DNA from: an uncultured Lachnospiraceae bacterium
Lineage (GTDB): Bacteria > Bacillota > Clostridia > Lachnospirales > Lachnospiraceae
NCBI GenBank assembly: GCA_910583615.1
Contig: CAJTXP010000001.1
Location: forward strand, 39,444-103,443
Direction of reading: 5' to 3'
DNA: 64,000 bases
In this document: one piece after another, positions 25,346-33,331 of the stretch
Layout of the letters: each line of letters opens with the position of its first letter
How positions within the stretch are numbered: position 1 is the stretch's first letter
Notes under the pieces: generated by a model
The model's database searches: none
Told to the model about the DNA's origin: nothing
The model's input: only the letters and a program-made list of their open reading frames with translations
Translations under genes and position numbers: made by a program

Positions 25346-26677
25346 CTAATATCCATACCGCTTCCTGTATTTCCAGTACATTCCCGCCGACAGGAGAAGC
25401 GCCATCAGTTCCGCCGCCGGCGTTGCCAGCCAGATCCCGTTCACGCCCAGCAGCAGGGGCAGCACAATCATGGCGGCCAGCATCAACACAAAGGATCTGG
25501 AAAATGCCAGCACCGCCGACACCACTCCGTTGGACAATGCGGTAAACATCCCGCTGGCAAAAATATTAAAACCGATGAAAAGCAATGCGATCGTGCAGAT
25601 CCGGTTCCCGGTTACCGCTAGGTCATACACCGGATCCTCCGGACGGGCAAAGACCGCTACCAGCGGCTCCATAAGTCCAAGGGACACTGCCACCGTGATC
25701 ACGGACACCACACCGATCACCTTCCGGCTCAACGCCACCAGCTTTTTCAGCTTCTCCCGGTTCTGCTCTCCGTGGTAAAAGCTGAGCATGGGCGCCACGC
25801 CGTAAGAATATCCCGTGTACAGCGAGCTGGCGAACATGAGCACATACATGATGATCGTGACCGCCGCCACTCCGTCTTCCCCCACATAGGTGAGCATGGT
25901 CCAGTTGAACATCATGGTGACGATCCCGGTCACCAGCGCCGTGGCCATCTCCGAACATCCATTCGATGCCGCGTTTACAAGGACCCTCAGCCGAAACACC
26001 GGCTTTTTAAAATGCAGCAGGCTCTCCTTCCGGCCAAACACGAACAGGCCCGCCACCGCCGTCACGGAGTATCCCAGCCCGGTGGCGATGGCCGCGCCGC
26101 CGATCCCCAGATGGAACACCGCCAGAAATACATAGTCCAGCACCATGTTCAGCACGCCTCCGGTCACGGAACAGACCAGGGAAAGCGCTGCCTTCTCACT
26201 GGCGATCAGATAGAGCGTAAAATTGTTCATCAGCAGGATGAGCACCGTAAATACCAGATAGCGGCTCAGATATTCCACGCAGTACCCCTCCACCCGGGCC
26301 GACAGACCCATGCCGGCGAAGACGCGGCCCATGGCGAGATATCCAAGCCCCCACATGAGGAGCCCCACTGCCGCATTGATCAGAATCAGCGCCGTAAAAT
26401 CTTCTCTTGCCTCTTCTGCTTTTTTCTCGCCCATCTTCTTCATAATGACTGCGCTGCCTCCCGTGGCCAGCATGGTGGAGACAGCTGTGACCAGCTGAAT
26501 CACGGGCGCGGTCAGATTGATGGCGGAAAGAGCGTCCGTACCGATGAGATTTGACACGAACAGACCGTCAACCATGGTGTAAAAGGACATAAACACCGTC
26601 ATGGCGATGGTCGGAACGGCGAATTTCAGAATATTTTTCAGAGTTACCGGTTTCAGGTATCCATTTTGATTTTCCAT
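25346..26677 (-). CDS. MATE family efflux pump
   Basis: 443 aa with twelve predicted membrane helices and the MATE-type N-terminus LKFAVPTIAMTVFMSFYTMV DGLFVSN. It exports cationic drugs or metabolites using an ion gradient. The ATG at 26677 follows AAAAGGAG; the longer frame to 26833 would run across the promoter. The upstream promoter has the 19-bp spacer typical of MerR control, and a MerR regulator is encoded 1.5 kb away. Confidence 0.92.
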   Translation of the reverse strand: MENQNGYLKPVTLKNILKFAVPTIAMTVFMSFYTMVDGLFVSNLIGTDALSAINLTAPVIQLVTAVSTMLATGGSAVIMKKMGEKKAEEAREDFTALILINAAVGLLMWGLGYLAMGRVFAGMGLSARVEGYCVEYLSRYLVFTVLILLMNNFTLYLIASEKAALSLVCSVTGGVLNMVLDYVFLAVFHLGIGGAAIATGLGYSVTAVAGLFVFGRKESLLHFKKPVFRLRVLVNAASNGCSEMATALVTGIVTMMFNWTMLTYVGEDGVAAVTIIMYVLMFASSLYTGYSYGVAPMLSFYHGEQNREKLKKLVALSRKVIGVVSVITVAVSLGLMEPLVAVFARPEDPVYDLAVTGNRICTIALLFIGFNIFASGMFTALSNGVVSAVLAFSRSFVLMLAAMIVLPLLLGVNGIWLATPAAELMALLLSAGMYWKYRKRYGY

Positions 26678-26717
26678 TTTTTCTCCTTTTGTCTTGCATT
26701 TGTCCCCTGTATCCGGT

Positions 26718-26748
26718 ATCATAAACCATACAGTAACTGTACAGTCAA
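26718..26748 (-). promoter_or_regulatory. MerR-type promoter of the MATE gene
   Basis: On the minus strand TTGACT (26748-26743) and TATGAT (26723-26718) are separated by 19 bp, longer than the usual 17. The spacer contains the palindrome TACAGTTACTGTA (26729-26741). This stretched architecture is the hallmark of MerR-activated promoters; the protein at 28197 is the obvious candidate. Confidence 0.75.
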
Positions 26749-26808
26749 GAGCCATTTGCAGAAAATTGGCCGCCGCCATGATCAGCATCAGAAAGGAAGG
26801 ATACCAAA

Positions 26809-27513
26809 ATGCCGGAATTGCCCAGTATTCCACTCACCCACCAGGAAGGCGTATACAAGGTGGCCGATTTCAGCGGGGACCTTGACGACGACAACGCAGT
26901 TTCCTTAGACTATGACCCGCAGTATCAAATGCTCACCTATGATATTCCTGTGGGAAAGGACCGGCGCGGGATGACGCTGTACAATGTACCGGAAGATGAT
27001 CTCCATCGGACGCTCCTTGCCGCCTATGACAAGGAGGGACACCTTCAGACCATCACCGCCATGCTGAGCGGTCACGAAACGCTTTTGTACATCCGTTATG
27101 AAAACGAAGAGCACGCCAGGCAGAAAATCCATAGATTTGCCATCCGGAATGCAAATGCCATAATTGAACAAATCCAACGATGTCCGGATGTCGTGGCAAG
27201 GCTTTTCATTGAGTATTACATGGATGCGGATACCATAGATTACCATGCAGTGATTGGCACCGCGGCTCAGATGGAAGCAGTCATGCAGAAAGGTCATTAC
27301 GAGGATTCCTGCGACTATTCCGGCAACTACCCATCCGAAAACATTGAGGGCGATAATGAGAGGCTGATCACAATGGTGCGCTGCGCCGAAGGCCATCCAT
27401 GTGAAAATTTCCGGTATGCAGTGGAAATTATGTCAAGACATATCAAGGAACACGCGTTGCCAGCGCTGCACAAGACGGAGGATTTTAAATTTATCTGTGC
27501 GGAATATGACTGA
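26809..27513 (+). CDS. Hypothetical 234-aa protein
   Basis: I do not recognise this protein. It is soluble and acidic, with an N-terminal beta-rich half (YKVADFSGDLDDDNAVSLDY) and a helical C-terminal half (KIHRFAIRNANAIIEQIQRC onward). GAAAGG precedes the ATG at 26809. It is transcribed divergently from the MATE pump, so it could share that control region. Two small membrane-protein genes follow in the same direction. Confidence 0.65.
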   Translation: MPELPSIPLTHQEGVYKVADFSGDLDDDNAVSLDYDPQYQMLTYDIPVGKDRRGMTLYNVPEDDLHRTLLAAYDKEGHLQTITAMLSGHETLLYIRYENEEHARQKIHRFAIRNANAIIEQIQRCPDVVARLFIEYYMDADTIDYHAVIGTAAQMEAVMQKGHYEDSCDYSGNYPSENIEGDNERLITMVRCAEGHPCENFRYAVEIMSRHIKEHALPALHKTEDFKFICAEYD

Positions 27514-27539
27514 AAATCAGAATCGAAAGAGAGGATACC

Positions 27540-27701
27540 ATGAAAAAAATCGCTTTGACAGCAAGCATTCTGTTTATTATTTTAACTTTTATTGGCGCAG
27601 GATATGTTTTATATAACAAAGGGCAGGTAAATGCAGGGTATGCCGTTATTCCATCCGTATTTGCCATTGCCAGTACCGCCTTTTATCGAAACCAAAAATA
27701 A
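27540..27701 (+). CDS. 53-aa membrane peptide
   Basis: The frame begins MKKIALTASILFIILTFIGA, continues with a second hydrophobic stretch (AVIPSVFAIASTAF) and ends RNQK. AGAGAGG lies upstream of the ATG at 27540. Two membrane passes are predicted. It sits between the 234-aa gene and a DUF3784 gene, close enough to be cotranscribed. Function unknown. Confidence 0.6.
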   Translation: MKKIALTASILFIILTFIGAGYVLYNKGQVNAGYAVIPSVFAIASTAFYRNQK

Positions 27702-27767
27702 CAGCTGCATTGATGCGTTTAGGCAGAGCGGCAAACCGGAAGTTACAGAATCAGGAGTGGTAAAAGA

Positions 27768-28082
27768 ATGTTTTATGTTATTTTCGATTTCATAATGGCA
27801 GTGATTATGTTTTTGTCTGGAACATGGTTTTACAAATCAGATGGGAAAGCTGCAAATTTCTTATCAGGTTACAATAGGAAGTCAGAAACTGAACGTAAGA
27901 AATATGATGAAAAAACCATGTGTAAGGCTTACGGAAAAAGAATGATCGTTATGTCGCTGCCGTTTGTCCTGGGAATCATGATAGATATTCAATATCAGGG
28001 AATTGGTTGTTTGACTGCATGGATTGTATGGTTTGTTATGTTTATCTTATTACTTGTTGATAGAACCAAAAGAGAACGTTAA
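27768..28082 (+). CDS. DUF3784 membrane protein
   Basis: 104 aa with an N-terminal membrane helix (IFDFIMAVIMFLSGTWFY), a middle loop containing GKAANFLSGYN and two C-terminal helices, as in DUF3784 proteins of Firmicutes. A loop motif Gly-Tyr-Asn is typical. Function unknown. It lies 66 bp after the 53-aa membrane peptide. Confidence 0.7.
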   Translation: MFYVIFDFIMAVIMFLSGTWFYKSDGKAANFLSGYNRKSETERKKYDEKTMCKAYGKRMIVMSLPFVLGIMIDIQYQGIGCLTAWIVWFVMFILLLVDRTKRER

Positions 28083-28196
28083 CTTCCCGTTTATCGGGGT
28101 ACTTCCATCATTGTGAAAGTGTCTCTGTCAGATATTCTCTTGATGAGTACTGTCAGCCGCCGCCCAGGTCTCTGAAATCTCCCGGAAGGAATCTGC

Positions 28197-29015
28197 ATGG
28201 AAAAAGAAAGAAAACTGCTCACCATCGGCCAGTTCGCCGCCCTCCACGGCATCAACAAAAAGACGCTTATGTGGTATGACCAGATCGGTCTGTTCCGGCC
28301 GGCCGCCGTCAACCCGGTCAACGGCTACCGCTGCTATGACTATCATCAGAGCGCCGTGCTGGAGACGATCCTGCTTCTGCGGGAACTGGACGTATCCATT
28401 CAGGAGATCCAGGATTTTATGAAAGACCGTTCTGCCGAACATCTGAAATGCCTGCTGGAAGAAAAGATTGCCGGACTGGACCGGCAGCTTCGGCATCTGC
28501 AGGCGGTCCGAAAGACCCTGTGCGGCCATCACCAGAACATGGTCACCCTGCTGACCATGGACCTGTCTGAAATCAGTATTGTGGAAAAAGAAGAGCGCTG
28601 CCTGGTGACTGTGGAGATCGACCGGGACACTTCCTTTGAAAAAGAGGTGGAGCTGATTACCGCCGAGACTGCCCGGTACGGCCTTGGCCGCCTGCACGAC
28701 GCCTCCTACGGCTCCATGATCCCCGTCTCCAGCCTTCAGGCGGGCAGCTTTGACGATTATACCCGGCTCTTTATCGAGATCCCCTTTCTGCCGCGCAAAA
28801 AAGGGCTGCATATACAGCCCGGCGGAACCTATCTAAGAGCCTTCCACAAAGGAGACTGGAATCAGCTCCCCCAGCGGTATCAGGCGATCCTTTCCTACGC
28901 CCGGGAACAGGGCCTGACCCTGTCCGGCTTCTCTTATGAAAAAGGCATCAATGAGACCGTCGCCGACCGCATGGAAGACTATATTGTGCAGATCGAGATC
29001 CCGGTTCGTGGGTGA
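28197..29015 (+). CDS. MerR family regulator with GyrI-like effector domain
   Basis: 272 aa. Residues 1-75 form the MerR winged helix (TIGQFAALHGINKKTLMWYD QIGLFRP), residues 80-120 a dimerisation coiled coil, and the C-terminal 150 residues a GyrI/SOUL-type ligand pocket as in BmrR-like multidrug sensors (GGTYLRAFHKGDW). GGAAGGA precedes the ATG. It likely activates the MATE gene at 25346-26677 through its 19-bp-spacer promoter. Confidence 0.9.
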   Translation: MEKERKLLTIGQFAALHGINKKTLMWYDQIGLFRPAAVNPVNGYRCYDYHQSAVLETILLLRELDVSIQEIQDFMKDRSAEHLKCLLEEKIAGLDRQLRHLQAVRKTLCGHHQNMVTLLTMDLSEISIVEKEERCLVTVEIDRDTSFEKEVELITAETARYGLGRLHDASYGSMIPVSSLQAGSFDDYTRLFIEIPFLPRKKGLHIQPGGTYLRAFHKGDWNQLPQRYQAILSYAREQGLTLSGFSYEKGINETVADRMEDYIVQIEIPVRG

Positions 29016-29172
29016 CCGACAAAATCAGACTACTGCCTCCAGAATCGTCCTGTCGCCGCATTTTATTCCTTTTAAGCCTGTCTTTTTATTACATCTGTCC
29101 GTTTTTTGTCCCGGGTCTGAGACTCTATATAAAAATTTCCGGCTCCGTTGATCATCAACTTCAAATCCCCTG

Positions 29173-29216
29173 TTGACAAATTCATGATTTTGATTTATTA
29201 TGTAGCATGCTACATA
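29173..29216 (+). promoter_or_regulatory. marR promoter and operator
   Basis: TTGACA (29173-29178), 17 bp, TATTAT (29196-29201). The perfect 18-bp palindrome TATGTAGCATGCTACATA (29199-29216) overlaps the end of the -10 box and the transcription start. This is an ideal MarR repressor site and indicates autoregulation of the marR-MATE operon. Confidence 0.85.
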
Positions 29217-29236
29217 TCTGCCGTCAGGAGAGTGCC

Positions 29237-29689
29237 ATGTGCGAACTGAGATATTATTTTAAAAAAATACACAATCAGCTGGAAGCCGGCTTCAACCGGA
29301 AATACAAAAAATACGGCCTTACCAGCACACAGCTTGACGTCCTGCTCTATCTTTCCAAAAACAGTCATGAGGAAAACACGCTTACGGATCTGGCTGCCCA
29401 TTTTAACGTCAAACATACCAGCGTCATCCATGTGCAGCGGATTCTGGAAAAGAAGGGGCTGATCTGCAAAAGCGCCGTTTCGGGTACCCGCTCCAGACCC
29501 ATCCGGCTGACAGACCGGGGGGAACAGCTTGGCCGGCAGATTTTCTCAGAGATGGAGCGGACCAGTCCTCTGCTGGATCAGGTCATGTTTGCCGGTCTGT
29601 CAGACGCCGACCGAAAGCTTCTGGAACGAATGCTTCAGCAGATTTATAAGAATCTGACATCCGACGCATTCCAGAATCCAGATTTTTAA
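29237..29689 (+). CDS. MarR family regulator
   Basis: 150 aa with a winged helix (TDLAAHFNVKHTSVIHVQRI LEKKGLI, then the wing SRPIRLTDRGEQLG). It is followed by a MATE pump gene after about 100 bp in the same direction. The in-frame ATG at 29207 lies within the operator palindrome; CAGGAGAG is spaced for the ATG at 29237. It probably represses its own operon and is released by pump substrates. Confidence 0.92.
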   Translation: MCELRYYFKKIHNQLEAGFNRKYKKYGLTSTQLDVLLYLSKNSHEENTLTDLAAHFNVKHTSVIHVQRILEKKGLICKSAVSGTRSRPIRLTDRGEQLGRQIFSEMERTSPLLDQVMFAGLSDADRKLLERMLQQIYKNLTSDAFQNPDF

Positions 29690-29795
29690 AACCGTCTGGA
29701 TTGCAACCGCAATTCCATCTGTGCGGTTGGACGCTCCAGGGAGCATCCAACCTGACTCCCACATTCGGAAAAATTTTAAGAAAGGAAGTATCTAT

Positions 29796-31205
29796 ATGGA
29801 GAATAAAACAACCGAACTGTTCCGGGACGCCCCGGTACCGAAAGCCGTTATCAGCAATGTGGTGCCGTCCATCGTCAGCATGATCATGGTGCTGATCTAC
29901 AATCTGGCGGACACCTTTTTTATCGGACAGACGAAAAACGCCTACATGGTCGCCGCAATCTCCGTGGCGACTCCGGCCTTTCTTTTATTTATGGCCATCG
30001 GCATGCTCTTTGGCATCGGAGGCACCTCGCTCATCTCCAGATCCCTTGGGGAAGGAAAGGCAGAAAAGGCCAAGAACGCCTCCGCCTTCTGCTTCTGGAC
30101 CGGCCTTGTGATCGGCATCCTCTCGATGATCGTGATCTTCGTCTGCGCGGTTCCAGTGAGCCGGGCTATCGGCGCAAGCGACGACACGGTGGGCTATGCC
30201 TCTCAGTATCTGCGCATCGTCTCCACCGCCATTCCCTTTCTGATCGTCAGCAACAGCTTCAGCAACATCATCCGCGCGGAAGGCAATGCAAACGTCGCCA
30301 TGATGGGAATGTTGATCGGAAACCTGATCAATATCGTACTGGACCCGGTCATGATCCTGGGGTTTGGATGGGATGTGGCAGGAGCGGCTATTGCGACGGT
30401 CCTGGGAAATGTCTTTGCAGCCCTTTACTACATCCGGCATCTGCTTTCCAAAAACGCCTCCCTTTCCATCCATCCGAAATATTACCGGGCCGGAGGCGGA
30501 ATTGCCGCCGGGGTCCTTGCCATCGGCATTCCCGCGTCGCTGAACAGCATCCTTATGAGCCTCTCCAATATCGTCGTCAACAACATCATGTTCGCCTACG
30601 GCGACATGGCGGTGGCGGGGCTGGGCGTCGCCATGAAGGTCAATATGATCGTGGTCATGCTCCTCATCGGACTGGGCACGGGCATCCAGCCGGTGCTTGG
30701 CTACTGCTTCGGCGCCGGAAACCGGAAGCGCTATATGGAGGTCCTTAAGTTCTCCCTGATCCTCGCCTTTGGTCTGAGCGCGGTCATGACCGTCATCTGC
30801 TACTGCGGCGCCTCCCCGCTGGTACACGCGTTTCTGGAAGATCCGGACGCCTTTGCCTACGGCATGTCCTTTGCCCGCATCTACATTTATTCCGGGCCGG
30901 TGATGGGCATTCTGTTTGTATTCATCAACGCCATACAGTCCACCGGCGCCGCGCTGCCGGCCCTGATCCTCTCCATCAGCCGCCAGGGAATCATCTATCT
31001 GCCCGTGCTGTTTCTCTTCCGGAATCTTTTTGACTCCGCGAAAATGCTTGCAGCGGCCCAGCCCATCACGGACTACCTGTCTACCGCTCTGGCCGTCGCG
31101 CTGTTCCTCTTCACCTGTCGGAAATATTTTTCGAAAATTCAGGAGCAGGAGGAGACGCAGACCAGTACGGAAATCAGGCCCAATGCCAGCAGATGCAGCG
31201 GGTAA
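29796..31205 (+). CDS. MATE family efflux pump, marR-linked
   Basis: 469 aa with twelve membrane helices and the MATE N-terminus VVPSIVSMIMVLIYNLADTF followed by FIGQTKN. The start at 29796 has AGAAAGGAAG upstream; an ORF extension to 29721 lies before this site. The last 67 bp overlap the convergent TraX gene, so the two mRNAs are complementary at their 3' ends. It is not closely similar to the pump at 25346. Confidence 0.92.
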   Translation: MENKTTELFRDAPVPKAVISNVVPSIVSMIMVLIYNLADTFFIGQTKNAYMVAAISVATPAFLLFMAIGMLFGIGGTSLISRSLGEGKAEKAKNASAFCFWTGLVIGILSMIVIFVCAVPVSRAIGASDDTVGYASQYLRIVSTAIPFLIVSNSFSNIIRAEGNANVAMMGMLIGNLINIVLDPVMILGFGWDVAGAAIATVLGNVFAALYYIRHLLSKNASLSIHPKYYRAGGGIAAGVLAIGIPASLNSILMSLSNIVVNNIMFAYGDMAVAGLGVAMKVNMIVVMLLIGLGTGIQPVLGYCFGAGNRKRYMEVLKFSLILAFGLSAVMTVICYCGASPLVHAFLEDPDAFAYGMSFARIYIYSGPVMGILFVFINAIQSTGAALPALILSISRQGIIYLPVLFLFRNLFDSAKMLAAAQPITDYLSTALAVALFLFTCRKYFSKIQEQEETQTSTEIRPNASRCSG

Positions 31206-31918
31206 AACAAATAATACGCATACCTTGGAATCCGGTCGGTCCTCACTTCGTTATAGCACCAGATGCCGTAAAATGCCAGCGGTCCAGTTACATGGAGAAG
31301 GCTTATGAGGATTCCCAACGCCATCTTCCATCCGTTTCTCGCATAAAACAGATAGAAGACCGCTGTCAGAAGTACGATACTCAAACCGTACTCCGCACGC
31401 AGGAGCGACACCCAGGCCACCGCGCCTGCCACAATCAAAAGCTTTGACAGTATTCCGGCCGCTGTTCCCATAGATCTGGTCATCCGGAGGAAGTACAGCA
31501 TCAGAAGGCTGACCGCCATGGAGCAGAGCGCGTTCTGCCCCATGGGAGCCCAGACGCGCTGATAAACCGCAAGATCATATGGAATCTCACTGACCAGGGC
31601 AAACAGGACGACGGACAGCAGATACCGCCGGTAATCGGATGTGTGCAGAAATCCCTCCACCAGCAGAAAAGCGAACAGCGGCACCGCCATGCCACCCAGA
31701 AGCTGCAAAACGGAGCCCACGCCCGCGAGGAACATCAGGTGAGAATCCTCCGCCAGCAGCGCCGAGAACTGCTCCTGGGTATACTGATCGATATGAATCA
31801 GCCCCTTTTCCACCACCGAGATCCCGATGGTCTGCAAAAGCATCATGGCACACGCAAACATCTTCAGTCCGTCCGCCGATATCTCCGGCGTCTTCCAGAT
31901 TACCGTTCTTCTCTGCAT
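31139..31918 (-). CDS. TraX family membrane protein
   Basis: 259 aa with seven to eight hydrophobic helices. TraX features are the N-terminal ISADGLKMFACAMMLLQTIG, the central LLVEGFLHTSDYRRYL and the C-terminal RYAYYLFYPLHLLALGL. Chromosomal TraX proteins of Firmicutes are thought to be acyltransferase-like and are of unknown substrate. It ends within the MATE gene and starts 42 bp after the GH53 stop. Confidence 0.85.
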   Translation of the reverse strand: MQRRTVIWKTPEISADGLKMFACAMMLLQTIGISVVEKGLIHIDQYTQEQFSALLAEDSHLMFLAGVGSVLQLLGGMAVPLFAFLLVEGFLHTSDYRRYLLSVVLFALVSEIPYDLAVYQRVWAPMGQNALCSMAVSLLMLYFLRMTRSMGTAAGILSKLLIVAGAVAWVSLLRAEYGLSIVLLTAVFYLFYARNGWKMALGILISLLHVTGPLAFYGIWCYNEVRTDRIPRYAYYLFYPLHLLALGLISVLVCVSSCS

Positions 31919-31959
31919 CTTAGCCTCCTATTTAAGTTCCGCATCTCCCCTCCCGGGGA

Positions 31960-33072
31960 TCATGCTTCAAAATCCCGGATTGCTTCCAGCGCCGGCAGAG
32001 CGTTTCCGTCATAATCGAACAGCGCCTGGTTCGCCCACTCGTTGCCGCCGGGTCCTTTTTCACCCATATAGCGGATCGCCGCTTCCGTGGCCCAGCCGCT
32101 GCCCGGTACAGGGATCCAGGCAGGCTCCCAGTAGCAGAAGCCCCGGCCTCTCCTGCCCGGCACCCGCAGAATAAGTTCCATAATCTTCTTCATGAAATCC
32201 GCCTGTCCCTCCGGCGTCATGGGAAAGGGCACTTTTTCTGCAAGCTCCGGGCCTGCCGCCATGCCTTTTCTCTGCTCTGCCGGGAGCTTCTCATAGCTCT
32301 GATAGTCATCCAGCGTATGAGCCGTGGACACTTCCGTCAGGATCAGCTCCTTCTGATACCGCAGCGCCATATCATTCATGTTGTCCTCAAGCATCGGAAG
32401 CGTCCCATGCCAGAATGGATAATAAGACAGGCCGATGTATTCAAAACCTTCCCCTCCGTGTTCCAGATAACGGTCAAACCAGTTCCGATACAGTTCGTTA
32501 TTGCCGCCGTTGTCCAGATGGATCATGACCGGAATCTCCGGAAAAGTGTCGCGGACCGCACGGATCCCGGCGCTGACCAGGCGGGAAATGGATTCCCAGG
32601 CCGGTACCTTCCCCACGGGCCATAAAAGCCCATGGGTGATCTCGTTTCCGATGGATACGATCTCGGGAAGCGCCTGCTCCTTTTCGCATCGTTTCAAAAT
32701 CGCCTCCGTATAATCATATACCGCCTGACAAAGCCCGCTTTCTGACATTCCCTGCCAGGCTTTCGGCGGGATCTGTTTGCCCGGATCGGTCCAAAAGTCG
32801 CTGTAGTGAAAGTCCAGAAGCCATCCGATCTCCCGTTCCTTCGCCCTTTTTGCAAGGGTCAGTGTGGTACTAAGATCGTTCCCGCCCCCGCCGTAGGAAA
32901 CGCCGTTTTCATCAAAGGGATCGTTCCACAGGCGCAGACGGACCAGATTCGTACCGTAGCTTTTCAAAATATCCAGCGCGTCGCCCGCCGCTCCATGGTC
33001 ATAAAATTTTCCTCCGCACCGCTCCACCTCCAGAAGCGAAGAGATGTCCATGCCTTTTATCCATTCTTTCAT
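31960..33072 (-). CDS. GH53 endo-beta-1,4-galactanase
   Basis: 370 aa of glycoside hydrolase family 53. It begins KGMDISSLLEVERCGGKFYD. The acid/base Glu is in VSIGNEITHGLLWP and the nucleophile in LILTEVSTAHT. There is no signal peptide, so it acts inside the cell on imported galacto-oligosaccharides. GGAG is six bases upstream of the ATG at 33072; the ATG at 33084 overlaps that site. It belongs to the galactan locus with the ABC transporter and GH42 enzyme. Confidence 0.9.
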   Translation of the reverse strand: MKEWIKGMDISSLLEVERCGGKFYDHGAAGDALDILKSYGTNLVRLRLWNDPFDENGVSYGGGGNDLSTTLTLAKRAKEREIGWLLDFHYSDFWTDPGKQIPPKAWQGMSESGLCQAVYDYTEAILKRCEKEQALPEIVSIGNEITHGLLWPVGKVPAWESISRLVSAGIRAVRDTFPEIPVMIHLDNGGNNELYRNWFDRYLEHGGEGFEYIGLSYYPFWHGTLPMLEDNMNDMALRYQKELILTEVSTAHTLDDYQSYEKLPAEQRKGMAAGPELAEKVPFPMTPEGQADFMKKIMELILRVPGRRGRGFCYWEPAWIPVPGSGWATEAAIRYMGEKGPGGNEWANQALFDYDGNALPALEAIRDFEA

Positions 33073-33106
33073 ATCAGACTCCATTCTTTTTTACGGCCGC
33101 ATTGAT

Positions 33107-33331
33107 CTAAAAGGTCTCAAAATCCGCTTCTGTAAACCGCCTCATCATATCCCGGTAACGGAAACGTGCCATCTGATTTTTCTTCAGCACGTCTTCCTCC
33201 GTCCCGGTATACTGGCAGCGGATACAGTAGTATTCCTTCTTATCCTTGTCATAAAACATATCCAGATCCAGGTCGCGCATAAAGCAGGACGGGCACCGGT
33301 AGTTTAATCTGCCTTTTCCAGACTGAGCCAT
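33107..33331 (-). CDS. 74-aa zinc-ribbon protein
   Basis: Two CxxC pairs (RCPSC and CIRC) with an acidic loop between them and a basic, aromatic C-terminus (ARFRYRDMMRRFTE). It overlaps the end of the 611-aa gene by 28 bp, so it is translated from the same mRNA. Similar small zinc ribbons occur in Clostridia without known function. Confidence 0.65.
   Translation of the reverse strand: MAQSGKGRLNYRCPSCFMRDLDLDMFYDKDKKEYYCIRCQYTGTEEDVLKKNQMARFRYRDMMRRFTEADFETF

Noticed and set aside
30000..30830. 280-codon minus-strand frame under the second MATE gene
   Set aside because: Asp/His-rich shadow of a membrane-protein gene.
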